Source: an uncultured Mycoplasmatota bacterium (GTDB lineage Bacteria; Bacillota_I; Bacilli_A; RF39; UBA660). From it: 64,000 nucleotides of DNA. Where the stretch lies: assembly GCA_900549625.1 (NCBI GenBank), contig URPE01000001.1, positions 1 to 64,000 of the forward strand. Reading direction: 5' to 3'. Positions 52,046 through 59,353 of this stretch are shown piece after piece (positions within the stretch are counted from its first letter, which is position 1; the number at the start of each line of letters is the position of its first letter). The position numbers were made by a program, and so were the translations under genes. Under the pieces are notes generated by a model, which had not been told where the DNA came from, did not search any database, and worked only from the letters and a program-made list of their open reading frames with translations.

Positions 52046-52069
52046 AATCTACATTAATGTAGGTTTTTT
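52046..52069 (+). terminator. Terminator ahead of ruvA
   Basis: AATCTACAT (52046-52054) pairs with ATGTAGGTT (52057-52065), followed by TTTTTC. The stated loop is short; the last pairs may open. Confidence 0.75.
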
Positions 52070-52117
52070 CTTTAATTTAAAACAAATGTATGATATTATA
52101 TTGCTGGTGATATAAAA

Positions 52118-52672
52118 ATGTATAATTATATAGTTGGTAAAATAACAGATATAGAATCAAGTTACATAGTACTAGAGTGTAGTGGTATTGGTTATCAAAT
52201 TTATGTTTCTAATCCTTATCAGTTTGAAATAGATAAAGAAACTAATGTATATGTATATACCCAGATAAAAGAAGACGAACATAATTTATATGGCTTTAAA
52301 ACTAAAGAAGAAAAAGAATTGTTTTTAAAACTTATTAATGTTAAAGGTGTTGGACCTAAACTTGTAATGCCTATGCTTGCCACTGGTAGTGTAAGTGGTA
52401 TTGTTGATGCCATAGATAGAGAAAATATCCTATACTTAAAAAAATTTCCTAAAGTAGGGGAGAAAGTTGCAAGACAAATTATTCTCGATTTAAAAGGAAA
52501 ACTTGCTAAGACTAGTGATAACGCAAGCATCGGTGGTTTTGAAGAATTAGTAAGTGTTCTAGAGGGCTTAGGATATAAAGTGGCTGATATTAAAAAGATA
52601 CTGCCTAATTTAAATCCAACCGATGAAATAGAATTGCAAGTTAAAGAAGCATTAAAATTATTACTTAAATAG
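52118..52672 (+). CDS. ruvA: Holliday junction DNA helicase subunit RuvA
   Basis: The 184-residue protein has the RuvA order: an OB-fold (MYNYIVGKITDIESSYIVLE), a pair of helix-hairpin-helix elements (LFLKLINVKGVGPKLVMPML and ILYLKKFPKVGEKVARQIIL, then LDLKGKL), and a C-terminal domain that binds RuvB. RuvA grips the four-way junction. GGTGAT precedes the ATG. ruvB follows nine bases later. Confidence 0.95.
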   Translation: MYNYIVGKITDIESSYIVLECSGIGYQIYVSNPYQFEIDKETNVYVYTQIKEDEHNLYGFKTKEEKELFLKLINVKGVGPKLVMPMLATGSVSGIVDAIDRENILYLKKFPKVGEKVARQIILDLKGKLAKTSDNASIGGFEELVSVLEGLGYKVADIKKILPNLNPTDEIELQVKEALKLLLK

Positions 52673-52681
52673 GAGGGTGTT

Positions 52682-53689
52682 ATGGAAGATGATAAAATAC
52701 TAGAGGCCGAAGAGCAAGAAATTGATAGCAGTTTACAAAATATTAGACCTCAAAGCTTAGATGAATATGTTGGCCAAAAAGAAATAACTGATAATTTAAG
52801 AGTATTTATAAAAGCAAGTAAAATTCGTAATGAATCACTTGATCATGTGCTTTTATATGGCCCACCAGGTTTAGGTAAAACAACGCTTGCTCATATAATA
52901 GCTAACGAACTTGGGGTTGGTATTAAAACTGCATCTGGCCCATCAATCGAAAAAAGTGGCGATTTAGCAGCTATTTTATCGACTCTTGAACCAGGTGATG
53001 TACTCTTTATTGATGAAATACACAGGATGCCTAAATTTATTGAAGAAATACTTTATCCTGCCATGGAAGACTTTGAAATGGATTTAGTTTTAAATAATGA
53101 CGGCAAAAGTAGAAATATAAAAATTGATTTACCCCCATTTACTTTAGTTGGGGCGACAACAAGAGCTGGTGATATTTCCTCACCTTTAAGAGACCGATTT
53201 GGTATCATTTCTAAATTACAATACTATACAGAAGATGAATTATTACAGATAGTTACAAGAACAAGTAAAGTTCTTAATATGCCAATTGATGAAGACGCTG
53301 CGAGATTAATTGCTAAGCGTTGTCGTAAAACACCAAGAATTGCCAATCGTTTATTTAAACGTGTTCGTGATTTTGCTTTAGTAAGTGGGGCAGATAAAAT
53401 AGAATATGATATGGCTAACGAATCTTTAAAACGTCTAAAAGTAGATGAATATGGTCTTGATTCCATTGATATTGAATACTTAAAAAGTTTAATTACTAAG
53501 TTTAACGGCGGACCTGTTGGCGTTGAAACTATCGCTACTAGTATAGGGGAAGAAGTATCCACAATAGAGGATGTTGTAGAACCATTCTTATTACAAGAAG
53601 GCTTTATTAAACGAACACCTAGAGGACGTATGGCAGAAGAAAAAGCGTATGACCATTTAAAAATTGATCATATGACTTCACTATTTTAA
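52682..53689 (+). CDS. ruvB: Holliday junction DNA helicase subunit RuvB
   Basis: The 335-residue AAA+ motor has Walker A GPPGLGKTT (60-68), Walker B LFIDEIHRM, the sensor GATTRAG, an arginine finger in SPLRDRFGI, and the C-terminal winged helix. It drives branch migration with RuvA. TAGGAGGGTG precedes the ATG. The last 318 bases (53372-53689) recur at 57145-57462 with only six differences, all synonymous and all in the last 43 bases. So the 3' end of this gene has probably been exchanged or supplied by an incoming island. Confidence 0.95.
   Translation: MEDDKILEAEEQEIDSSLQNIRPQSLDEYVGQKEITDNLRVFIKASKIRNESLDHVLLYGPPGLGKTTLAHIIANELGVGIKTASGPSIEKSGDLAAILSTLEPGDVLFIDEIHRMPKFIEEILYPAMEDFEMDLVLNNDGKSRNIKIDLPPFTLVGATTRAGDISSPLRDRFGIISKLQYYTEDELLQIVTRTSKVLNMPIDEDAARLIAKRCRKTPRIANRLFKRVRDFALVSGADKIEYDMANESLKRLKVDEYGLDSIDIEYLKSLITKFNGGPVGVETIATSIGEEVSTIEDVVEPFLLQEGFIKRTPRGRMAEEKAYDHLKIDHMTSLF
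53372..53689 (+). repeat. 318-bp direct repeat copy 1 (3' end of intact ruvB)
   Basis: Identical to 57145-57419 over its first 275 bases; then six synonymous differences to the TAA. Forms the left border of the 53690-57144 island. Confidence 0.92.
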
Positions 53690-53724
53690 AAGGTATACCT
53701 ATATAAAAAATAAACTAATTATTG

Positions 53725-54121
53725 ATGAAGGGTCAAAAGAGAGTGGTAAAACACTCATTAACGGATGACTTAAGAAAAAATGTTGCTAGTGCTAATTTAT
53801 ACCGCTTATCCGGACAGAAAGATAAAAGCTTGATAGGCTTAAAACATAGTGAGAAAATGTATAAATCACTATTGAAATATCTCCATTCTATGGAAGATGT
53901 ACCCATGGATTTAATATTTAAAAGATCCAAATTTATATACTGAACGTTTAAAAAGAAATCATTATCAAAACATTAGTTCAATTAACAGCGTTAATCAAGA
54001 GAATATATATTTGCAAATTAGTGAAAAATTAAAAGAAAACACTAAATTTAATATTAATGTTATTGCTATGGATGATTTTGATGAGGCTTACAAAGAAGTA
54101 AGAAAAAATCTTGATATTTAA
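53725..54121 (+). pseudogene. Frameshifted hypothetical gene
   Basis: The first frame (MKGQKRVVKHSLTDDLRKNV ... PMDLIFK) breaks at the TTTAAAAG near 53920-53930; in the next frame the protein continues DPNLYTERLKRNHYQNISSI to FDEAYKEVRKNLDI at TAA 54121. Together about 132 helical, charged residues. No ribosome site precedes the ATG. Family unknown. It is the first element of the island after ruvB. Confidence 0.5.
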
Positions 54122-54238
54122 TGAAAAAGCAGAAAATAAAGAATATTGTCATTTATATTAGAGTTAGCATGTAAAGAAAAAATGTAATAAAATATTTGCA
54201 AACACAATATTTAAATAATAAAAGTTTTAGGTGATGTT

Positions 54239-55135
54239 ATGTTAAGACAATTTAAGGGAATAAAATGGATAAATAATATGCCACATTTCATTTTATATAA
54301 TTATGAAAATAATAGTATAGAATATAAAAAAGTGCAAGGGATTATAGATATAAAAAAAGGAAAGCAAAGAAAATGCAATGGATATTACGATTTGGTTACA
54401 CATAGATACATTGCCTGTCCAAATTTTAATAGTAGTGAGTCAGATAATGTTAAACAATGTGAAACATGTTTAAATATTACCGGATTTAATGAATGTCTTG
54501 GATGTGATGGTAAATATTGCAGAACTGTCAATAGTATTGCAAAAAAGTTTTGCACTCAAAAACATGTTGTGTATATTGCTCTATTCGGAAATAATAAATT
54601 CAAAGTTGGAACAGCTGCCGAATATAGAAAATACACAAGAATATTAGAACAAGGTGCTATAGCATCAATGTTTATTGCTGAAACACTAGATGGTAAACAA
54701 GCAAGACTTATAGAACATTCAATATCAAAATTAGGATATGTGCTTCAGGTAAATTCGGCATTTAAAATGAAGAACTTAATAATTGATATGGATCGGACTG
54801 AAATTGAGAATATTTTAAAAGAGCATTACAATAATATTATGAATGGTATTCCTGATGTATTAAAGAAATATCTTATTTCTCCTGAAATTAATTATTGTGA
54901 AAAAATGAATAGGATGAATAAAAGGATTTTTGTGCCAAAAAAAATGCAGTTATCTCTTCTTGATAATAAAGTTCAAAATACATATAATATTAATTATTTT
55001 TTGAATTATGATAGTATATGTGGTAGAATAGTCAACGTTATTGGGACTTTTTTAGTAATAAAATCAAATAATGATTTTTTAGTTTACGATACTAAAGAAT
55101 TAGACGGGTATATTGTAAACATTAAATTAGGTTAG
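54239..55135 (+). CDS. DUF2797 domain protein
   Basis: The 298-residue protein has a Cys-rich part (CPNFNSSESDNVKQCETCLN, NECLGCDGKYC; putative zinc site) then the DUF2797 core: KHVVYIALFGNNKFKVGTAA, RILEQGAIASMFIAET and ARLIEHSISKL. The 'VYxAxFG...KVGTxxxxRxxxRxxEQGA' pattern is characteristic and recalls GIY-YIG-like folds, although the reaction is unknown. GGTGATGTT precedes the ATG. It forms a two-gene unit with the phosphorylase-like protein 11 bases downstream, inside the ruvB-bounded island. Confidence 0.75.
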   Translation: MLRQFKGIKWINNMPHFILYNYENNSIEYKKVQGIIDIKKGKQRKCNGYYDLVTHRYIACPNFNSSESDNVKQCETCLNITGFNECLGCDGKYCRTVNSIAKKFCTQKHVVYIALFGNNKFKVGTAAEYRKYTRILEQGAIASMFIAETLDGKQARLIEHSISKLGYVLQVNSAFKMKNLIIDMDRTEIENILKEHYNNIMNGIPDVLKKYLISPEINYCEKMNRMNKRIFVPKKMQLSLLDNKVQNTYNINYFLNYDSICGRIVNVIGTFLVIKSNNDFLVYDTKELDGYIVNIKLG

Positions 55136-55146
55136 GGAGTGTTTAA

Positions 55147-56184
55147 ATGTTTGATTATCAAGGAATAGATTATAGCAGTATTATTGATTTAGGATGTACT
55201 AAGGCAACTTTTGAAAACCATTCGATGAGTCAATCACTTGAAAGATATATAGAAATGAAATTACAAGATATAATTTTTAGTGATTCGATATATAGGATAC
55301 ATGTAGTTGGTAATTATGATAGGAGCATAGGTGTTTCGACTAAAGAAAAAAATGATAAAATTTTCAATTATAAGAGACCAACAGTCTTTGTAGATAATGG
55401 TGTTGCGACAATTAATTGCTATCCAGGTATAGATTATGTATATCATTATGCAAGTTTAGTAAAAACATATTTGTCTCTTCTTGGAATAGAAAAAATAATT
55501 ACAGTACAGTTTCCTACGGTTTCAAAAATTGAGAGTCAGTTAATTAAATCTAATATAAATGAAGTGCCAAAATGTAAAACAGTAATATTGGGTTATGTGC
55601 AAGGCTTTGAGTACTTATCCAGTACAGAAAATTGGCTTGGGACTGGAGATTTTCTATGGAAATTAATAACTGATGATAAAATATTAGTTGGCTGTAAGCA
55701 TAGTTATTGGGGGGATATTTCAGGCTATATTGTTGCTGCCTTAGCACGAAAAGGCGTTGAAAGAGTTATATATGTTGGAAAACTTGGAACATTAAATGAA
55801 AAATATGCACCGAATGAGACAATTGCCACTGGAAACAAAAGCATATTTATTGATGGTAGTTTAGTTGAATGGAATAATGTATTTGCTGATTTTAATTATG
55901 ATACCATTAAGAATGGGGTTCATTTTACGCTGCCTAGTATAATTCAAGAAACAACAGATTGGGTTCTGCAAAACAAAAATGAAATTGCATTTGTTGATCC
56001 AGAAATTGGCCATATGGCTAAATCTGCACTGCAAAACGGAATTAGTTATTCCTATTTGCATATTATATCAGACAACTTATCAAAGAAATTCTCTGAAGAC
56101 TTATCTAATGAAAGAAAAGAAGATGTGCTAATTAAAAGGAAAAAGTTAATTAAAACAATAGGAGATTGTTTAATGGATATATAA
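55147..56184 (+). CDS. Nucleoside phosphorylase-superfamily-like protein
   Basis: The 345-residue protein has a C-terminal half like PNP/MTA-SAH nucleosidases: ISGYIVAALARKGVERVIYV (Gly-rich phosphate-side strand), GTLNEKYAPNETIATGNKSI (the 'xGxLxxxxxxGdlvi' region), and VDPEIGHMAKSALQNGISY then LHIISDN (the E-x-x-A ... SDN active-site region). The N-terminal 150 residues are unassigned and may set specificity. Nucleoside or nucleotide cleavage is a plausible activity; it could be an effector of a defence pair with DUF2797, which is inference. GGGAGTG is the ribosome site. A shared terminator follows. Confidence 0.6.
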   Translation: MFDYQGIDYSSIIDLGCTKATFENHSMSQSLERYIEMKLQDIIFSDSIYRIHVVGNYDRSIGVSTKEKNDKIFNYKRPTVFVDNGVATINCYPGIDYVYHYASLVKTYLSLLGIEKIITVQFPTVSKIESQLIKSNINEVPKCKTVILGYVQGFEYLSSTENWLGTGDFLWKLITDDKILVGCKHSYWGDISGYIVAALARKGVERVIYVGKLGTLNEKYAPNETIATGNKSIFIDGSLVEWNNVFADFNYDTIKNGVHFTLPSIIQETTDWVLQNKNEIAFVDPEIGHMAKSALQNGISYSYLHIISDNLSKKFSEDLSNERKEDVLIKRKKLIKTIGDCLMDI

Positions 56185-56186
56185 AA

Positions 56187-56213
56187 ACTGTGTTACTAAA
56201 CACAGTGATTTTT
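56187..56213. terminator. Bidirectional terminator between convergent island genes
   Basis: ACTGTGTT (56187-56194) pairs with AACACAGT (56199-56206), followed by GATTTTTTTC on the plus strand; the minus strand continues TTTTTATAT. Confidence 0.8.
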
Positions 56214-56765
56214 TTCCATTACAAGTTGTGGGTATCCTGCAAATATTTGTTTTCCGACATTAATTCCTAACTCTTCTATAGTATCCATAATATATTTCAT
56301 ACTTTCATCTTCGTTATCATATAAATTTGTCTTGAATTCTAATTCTATGAAGTCTCCTAAGTTTTCTATAGAATCAATTGATATAATAATATTATTATAT
56401 TCAAATGAATTTCTTGTTTTTTCAACAACTATTATTTGTTGAAAATCTAAGGCAATTAACATTTCAAGCATTCCATTATAGTCATCAATTCCAACTTCAA
56501 TTTCTTTGCAGGAAATTTTATTATTGCCATCACGATTACCCCAATTTTTGTAATTAATAGTTTTTTCTTTCTTTGTATCTCTTACTCTAAGCCATTCTGA
56601 AATAGGTCTTTTTTCGAGGAAATTTTCATGTGCTGGTGTATAATATATATCTTTTTGATAGTTATTTTCTTCAACTTTTTTACCTAGTTTTTTTAATTTT
56701 ACCAATGTATCTTCCTTGTTAATCAAGGGGAATTTTGCTTCAATTTCTATTCTTTTTCTTTCCAT
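56196..56765 (-). CDS. CYTH-domain protein (class IV adenylate cyclase/triphosphatase-like)
   Basis: The 189-residue protein begins MERKRIEIEAKFPLINKEDT with the ExExK signature (EIEAK) and continues with the beta-tunnel pattern SEWLRVRDTKKEKTINYKNW, ISCKEIEVGID, VVEKTRNSFE, ISIDSIENLGDFIELEF. CYTH enzymes act on triphosphates (class IV adenylate cyclases CyaB, thiamine triphosphatase, inorganic triphosphatase); which reaction applies here is not decidable. ATG 56765 follows GGAGGTTATGAT; earlier codons overlap that site. It is one of the island's cargo genes. Confidence 0.8.
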   Translation of the reverse strand: MERKRIEIEAKFPLINKEDTLVKLKKLGKKVEENNYQKDIYYTPAHENFLEKRPISEWLRVRDTKKEKTINYKNWGNRDGNNKISCKEIEVGIDDYNGMLEMLIALDFQQIIVVEKTRNSFEYNNIIISIDSIENLGDFIELEFKTNLYDNEDESMKYIMDTIEELGINVGKQIFAGYPQLVMEKNHCV

Positions 56766-56813
56766 ATCATAACCTCCATATAAATTATATAATATTTCAC
56801 TTTTTAATGTCAA

Positions 56814-57144
56814 TCAACTATCAGCAACAATCAGGTCAAATTTTTTTGCTTGTTCGTAATGTGAAAAGTCAGTCATAGGATGATAGTTATCATCAAAATT
56901 ATATCTAATAGCCCATTTTTCTAAGGGTTTACAATTATTTAAAATAAAGTCATATAAATATTTGGATGGCTCTAAATGAACAAAATAGGCAAATTCTTTG
57001 AAAGATAATTTAAAAGTCAAAATGATTTTTATATAATAATTAAGATTAGGATAAAGGCGATTTAAATCTTTACTTGGAATATCGTTATTATGAAAGGTGT
57101 TTTGTTTTATTGGCGTTTCTTCTTTCTTAATAGCTATAATAGAA
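56814..57144 (-). pseudogene. 3' remnant of a gene cut by the ruvB duplication
   Basis: On the minus strand a frame ending at 56814 encodes about 100 residues: IPSKDLNRLYPNLNYYIKII, FKEFAYFVHLEPSKYLYDFI, NNCKPLEKWAIRYNFDDNYH, then FDLIVADS. It has no start of its own: upstream it runs straight into the antisense of the ruvB repeat at 57145. So the gene's 5' part was removed when that repeat was placed here. Family unknown. Confidence 0.6.
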
Positions 57145-57462
57145 TTTGCTTTAGTAAGTGGGGCAGATAAAATAGAATATGATATGGCTAACGAATCTTT
57201 AAAACGTCTAAAAGTAGATGAATATGGTCTTGATTCCATTGATATTGAATACTTAAAAAGTTTAATTACTAAGTTTAACGGCGGACCTGTTGGCGTTGAA
57301 ACTATCGCTACTAGTATAGGGGAAGAAGTATCCACAATAGAGGATGTTGTAGAACCATTCTTATTACAAGAAGGCTTTATTAAACGAACACCTAGAGGAC
57401 GTATGGCAGAAGAAAAAGCATATGACCATTTAAAAATCGATCATATGACCTCTTTGTTTTAA
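57145..57462 (+). pseudogene. Detached ruvB 3' fragment (318-bp repeat copy 2)
   Basis: Codes for the last 105 residues of RuvB (from ALVSGADKIEY to HMTSLF) without the motor part. The DNA is identical to the intact gene for 275 bases, then shows six synonymous changes (in GCA, ATC, ACC, TCT and TTG codons). It is not a separate gene. It marks the right border of the island. Confidence 0.92.
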
Positions 57463-57502
57463 GATTTTTAGGGAATATTATTAAGCTTGAAAGGAGTTAG
57501 AC

Positions 57503-58396
57503 ATGAAAAACGAGAATGTAGAAATGAAAATGTGGAGTAGTCACCCACAAAAGATCGATAACTGGGATACAAATATAGACTATGTTATGTTCATTGACGA
57601 AAATGGTAATTCCGGAAAAATTAATGATATATTTAAAAAAAGACTGTATAACGAAAAAATTTCTGTAGACGAAAAATATTTTACTATTACAGGCGTTATA
57701 TTTGAAAAAAGTAATTATTCAAAAATGAGAAATGATATTAGGAAACTTAAGGAAAAATATTGGCAACGTGGTTATTACTATGATTCGAAGCACAAGGATA
57801 CAAGATATGTTTGCTTGCATTCTAGGGAGATCAGAAACCATACAGGTGCTTTTAATGATAAGGTGATAGATTATGACAAGTTTATAAATGAATTAAGTAA
57901 CACTTTAGAAAAAATAGAATGTAAAATTATATCAATAACTATAAATCTTGAAAATTATATTCTTAAGGATGAGCAAATTCCAGTTTATGATAAGGCTTTC
58001 GATTTATTATTAGAGAGGTATGTTTATGCTACAGATAGTCATAAAAAAGGTATTATAATGTTTGAGTCAAGAGGAAAAAATGAAGATAAAGATCTTCTTA
58101 AGCATATTTCAAATATTATGTTTGCAAAAGGAACAGAGCATATTAAAAATTCAGAATTGCAAGAAAAAATTAAAGGAATTTATTTTAACCCTAAATGGTA
58201 TGGCGGATATTCTTCAACTTATGCTGGTCTTGAAATCGCTGATTTATTTTCTTATCCTATTCATTCCACAATTAAGTTGCGTAAGAAACACCCATCCTTT
58301 ATTACTATTGAAAAAAAGATAGATTGTTATCCGCATTATGAAAATAAGGGTATTAAAATTTATCCAAAAGAAAAGGACGATATACATCATCCTTAA
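57503..58396 (+). CDS. DUF3800 domain protein
   Basis: The 297-residue protein shows the DUF3800 pattern: an N-terminal YVMFIDENGNSGK (the D-E-S/N-G motif), the middle part FTITGVIFEKSNYSKMRNDI, then ISITINLENY, and near the end YAGLEIADLFSYPI, where the conserved Asp closes a RNase H-like fold. DUF3800 proteins are common in mobile elements and defence loci; the reaction is unknown, a nuclease is suspected. AAAGGAG precedes the ATG. It lies just right of the ruvB repeat, so it is either part of the native flank or of the same island. Confidence 0.8.
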   Translation: MKNENVEMKMWSSHPQKIDNWDTNIDYVMFIDENGNSGKINDIFKKRLYNEKISVDEKYFTITGVIFEKSNYSKMRNDIRKLKEKYWQRGYYYDSKHKDTRYVCLHSREIRNHTGAFNDKVIDYDKFINELSNTLEKIECKIISITINLENYILKDEQIPVYDKAFDLLLERYVYATDSHKKGIIMFESRGKNEDKDLLKHISNIMFAKGTEHIKNSELQEKIKGIYFNPKWYGGYSSTYAGLEIADLFSYPIHSTIKLRKKHPSFITIEKKIDCYPHYENKGIKIYPKEKDDIHHP

Positions 58397-58398
58397 CC

Positions 58399-58471
58399 GT
58401 ACGAAATACTTCGTACCCCGAAGCGTTCTGCTTCCATGACAAAATAATAACATAGAAAATACTATTTTGTC
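58399..58471. repeat. Cluster of three inverted repeats
   Basis: GTACGAA (58399-58405) with TTCGTAC (58410-58416); GAAGC (58420-58424) with GCTTC (58430-58434); GACAAAATA (58438-58446) with TATTTTGTC (58463-58471). None has a T-run of terminator length. The cluster follows DUF3800 and could be a boundary or RNA element. Confidence 0.6.
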
Positions 58472-58537
58472 AATTATAGTATATACAAAAAAAATAAATA
58501 TATGCAAATTTTAGATTGTATGCTTTTTCTAAATTTC

Positions 58538-58565
58538 TTGTATTATTCATACAATATGATATAAT
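58538..58565 (+). promoter_or_regulatory. Promoter
   Basis: TTGTAT (58538-58543), 16-base spacer, TATAAT (58560-58565), 26 bases before the next ATG. Confidence 0.65.
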
Positions 58566-58591
58566 AGTCAGTACTAGAAAAGAGGTGCATT

Positions 58592-59176
58592 ATGGCTTTA
58601 ATGGAAAAAAACAAATGCTATAAAATGAATTTATGCATTATACCAGATGGTGAATTGGTAGTTCAAGGTGATAAATTTAATAAATATTATAAATCAGTTA
58701 ATGGTACCTTCGTTCCAAATGAAAAGTTTATTGTGCAAGATAGTATTATTGTTAAAAAGGAAAGGTTTAATAATTATGTTACAGTAGTAGGAACTGATAT
58801 TGAAATACCTTGCGTTATTTTAGAAATAGAAAATGTCTTAAGTAGAAACGAATATGATAGTAATGCTAATATTGTTAAATATATATCTTTGGTTGAAGGT
58901 AGAACTGATAAAATGTTAGTAGCCTTTGCAATTAATAAGATAGGAGAAGTTCCAATCATGGAACATGAAGAAAGTTTTATGCTAAAAGAAGCAACTGAAG
59001 AAGAGATTAATAGCCAACTAGAAAATAGCCTTTACTATAATTTTGCTGATGATTTACAAGCCTTAGTTAATAGTATTAGAACTAAAGAAATAAGTGATTT
59101 AAGAACATATAAAGAAAACTTAAAAAACGAAAAAAAGAGTAGAATGACAAGAGTAATTAAAAAAATCTTGCCTTAA
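58592..59176 (+). CDS. Hypothetical protein with basic helical C-terminus
   Basis: The 194-residue protein has a beta-rich N-terminal half (NLCIIPDGELVVQGDKFNKY, then NGTFVPNEKFIVQDSIIVKK), a helical middle and a strongly basic end (KNEKKSRMTRVIKKILP) that could bind RNA or membranes. No recognised motif or signal peptide. AGAGGTG precedes the ATG and a good promoter lies upstream. It sits ahead of the tyrS T-box but has its own transcription unit. Confidence 0.65.
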   Translation: MALMEKNKCYKMNLCIIPDGELVVQGDKFNKYYKSVNGTFVPNEKFIVQDSIIVKKERFNNYVTVVGTDIEIPCVILEIENVLSRNEYDSNANIVKYISLVEGRTDKMLVAFAINKIGEVPIMEHEESFMLKEATEEEINSQLENSLYYNFADDLQALVNSIRTKEISDLRTYKENLKNEKKSRMTRVIKKILP

Positions 59177-59197
59177 TAATAAATTTTTTGATACAAT
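59168..59197 (+). promoter_or_regulatory. Possible promoter of the tyrS T-box leader
   Basis: TTGCCT (59168-59173), 18-base spacer, TACAAT (59192-59197). Transcription would begin near 59204, leaving only about 20 bases before the putative Tyr specifier loop. Confidence 0.5.
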
Positions 59198-59203
59198 TAT
59201 TAT

Positions 59204-59340
59204 GTTGGTGATGATGCTGCCTTACAACCAGTGGAGTCAAAACGTAAGATATACGTTACATTCAAAATAAAGATAGTTAGATTCTATGAATTAGGGTGGT
59301 ACCACGGCATATTCGTCCCTATTGATGGAATCTTTTTTTG
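59204..59340 (+). ncRNA. T-box leader of the aminopeptidase-tyrS operon, apparently with minimal Stem I
   Basis: The conserved T-box sequence GGGTGGTACCACGG (59294-59307) and a terminator AGATTC ... GAATCT plus TTTTTTT (59279-59338) are clear. Canonical Stem I features are not: the leader from the likely start to the T-box is only about 90 bases. A small 5' hairpin, TGCTG with CAGTG (loop CCTTACAAC), displays TAC (59223-59225), a Tyr codon, matching tyrS. A second hairpin AACGTA/TACGTT follows. This layout resembles the ultrashort Stem I class. Confidence 0.7.
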
Positions 59341-59353
59341 TTAGGAGGAACTT

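Noticed and set aside
57145..57335. N-terminal part of a minus-strand frame (56814-57335) beginning MDTSSPILVAIVSTPTG
   Set aside because: This part is the antisense of the ruvB repeat; the same antisense frame occurs at 53224-53562. Only the part left of 57145 may be a real gene end.
57097..57462. Open frame of 121 codons encoding the RuvB C-terminus with a short unrelated N-terminal lead
   Set aside because: It is the duplicated ruvB 3' end with a chance upstream extension and no ribosome site; annotated as a fragment.
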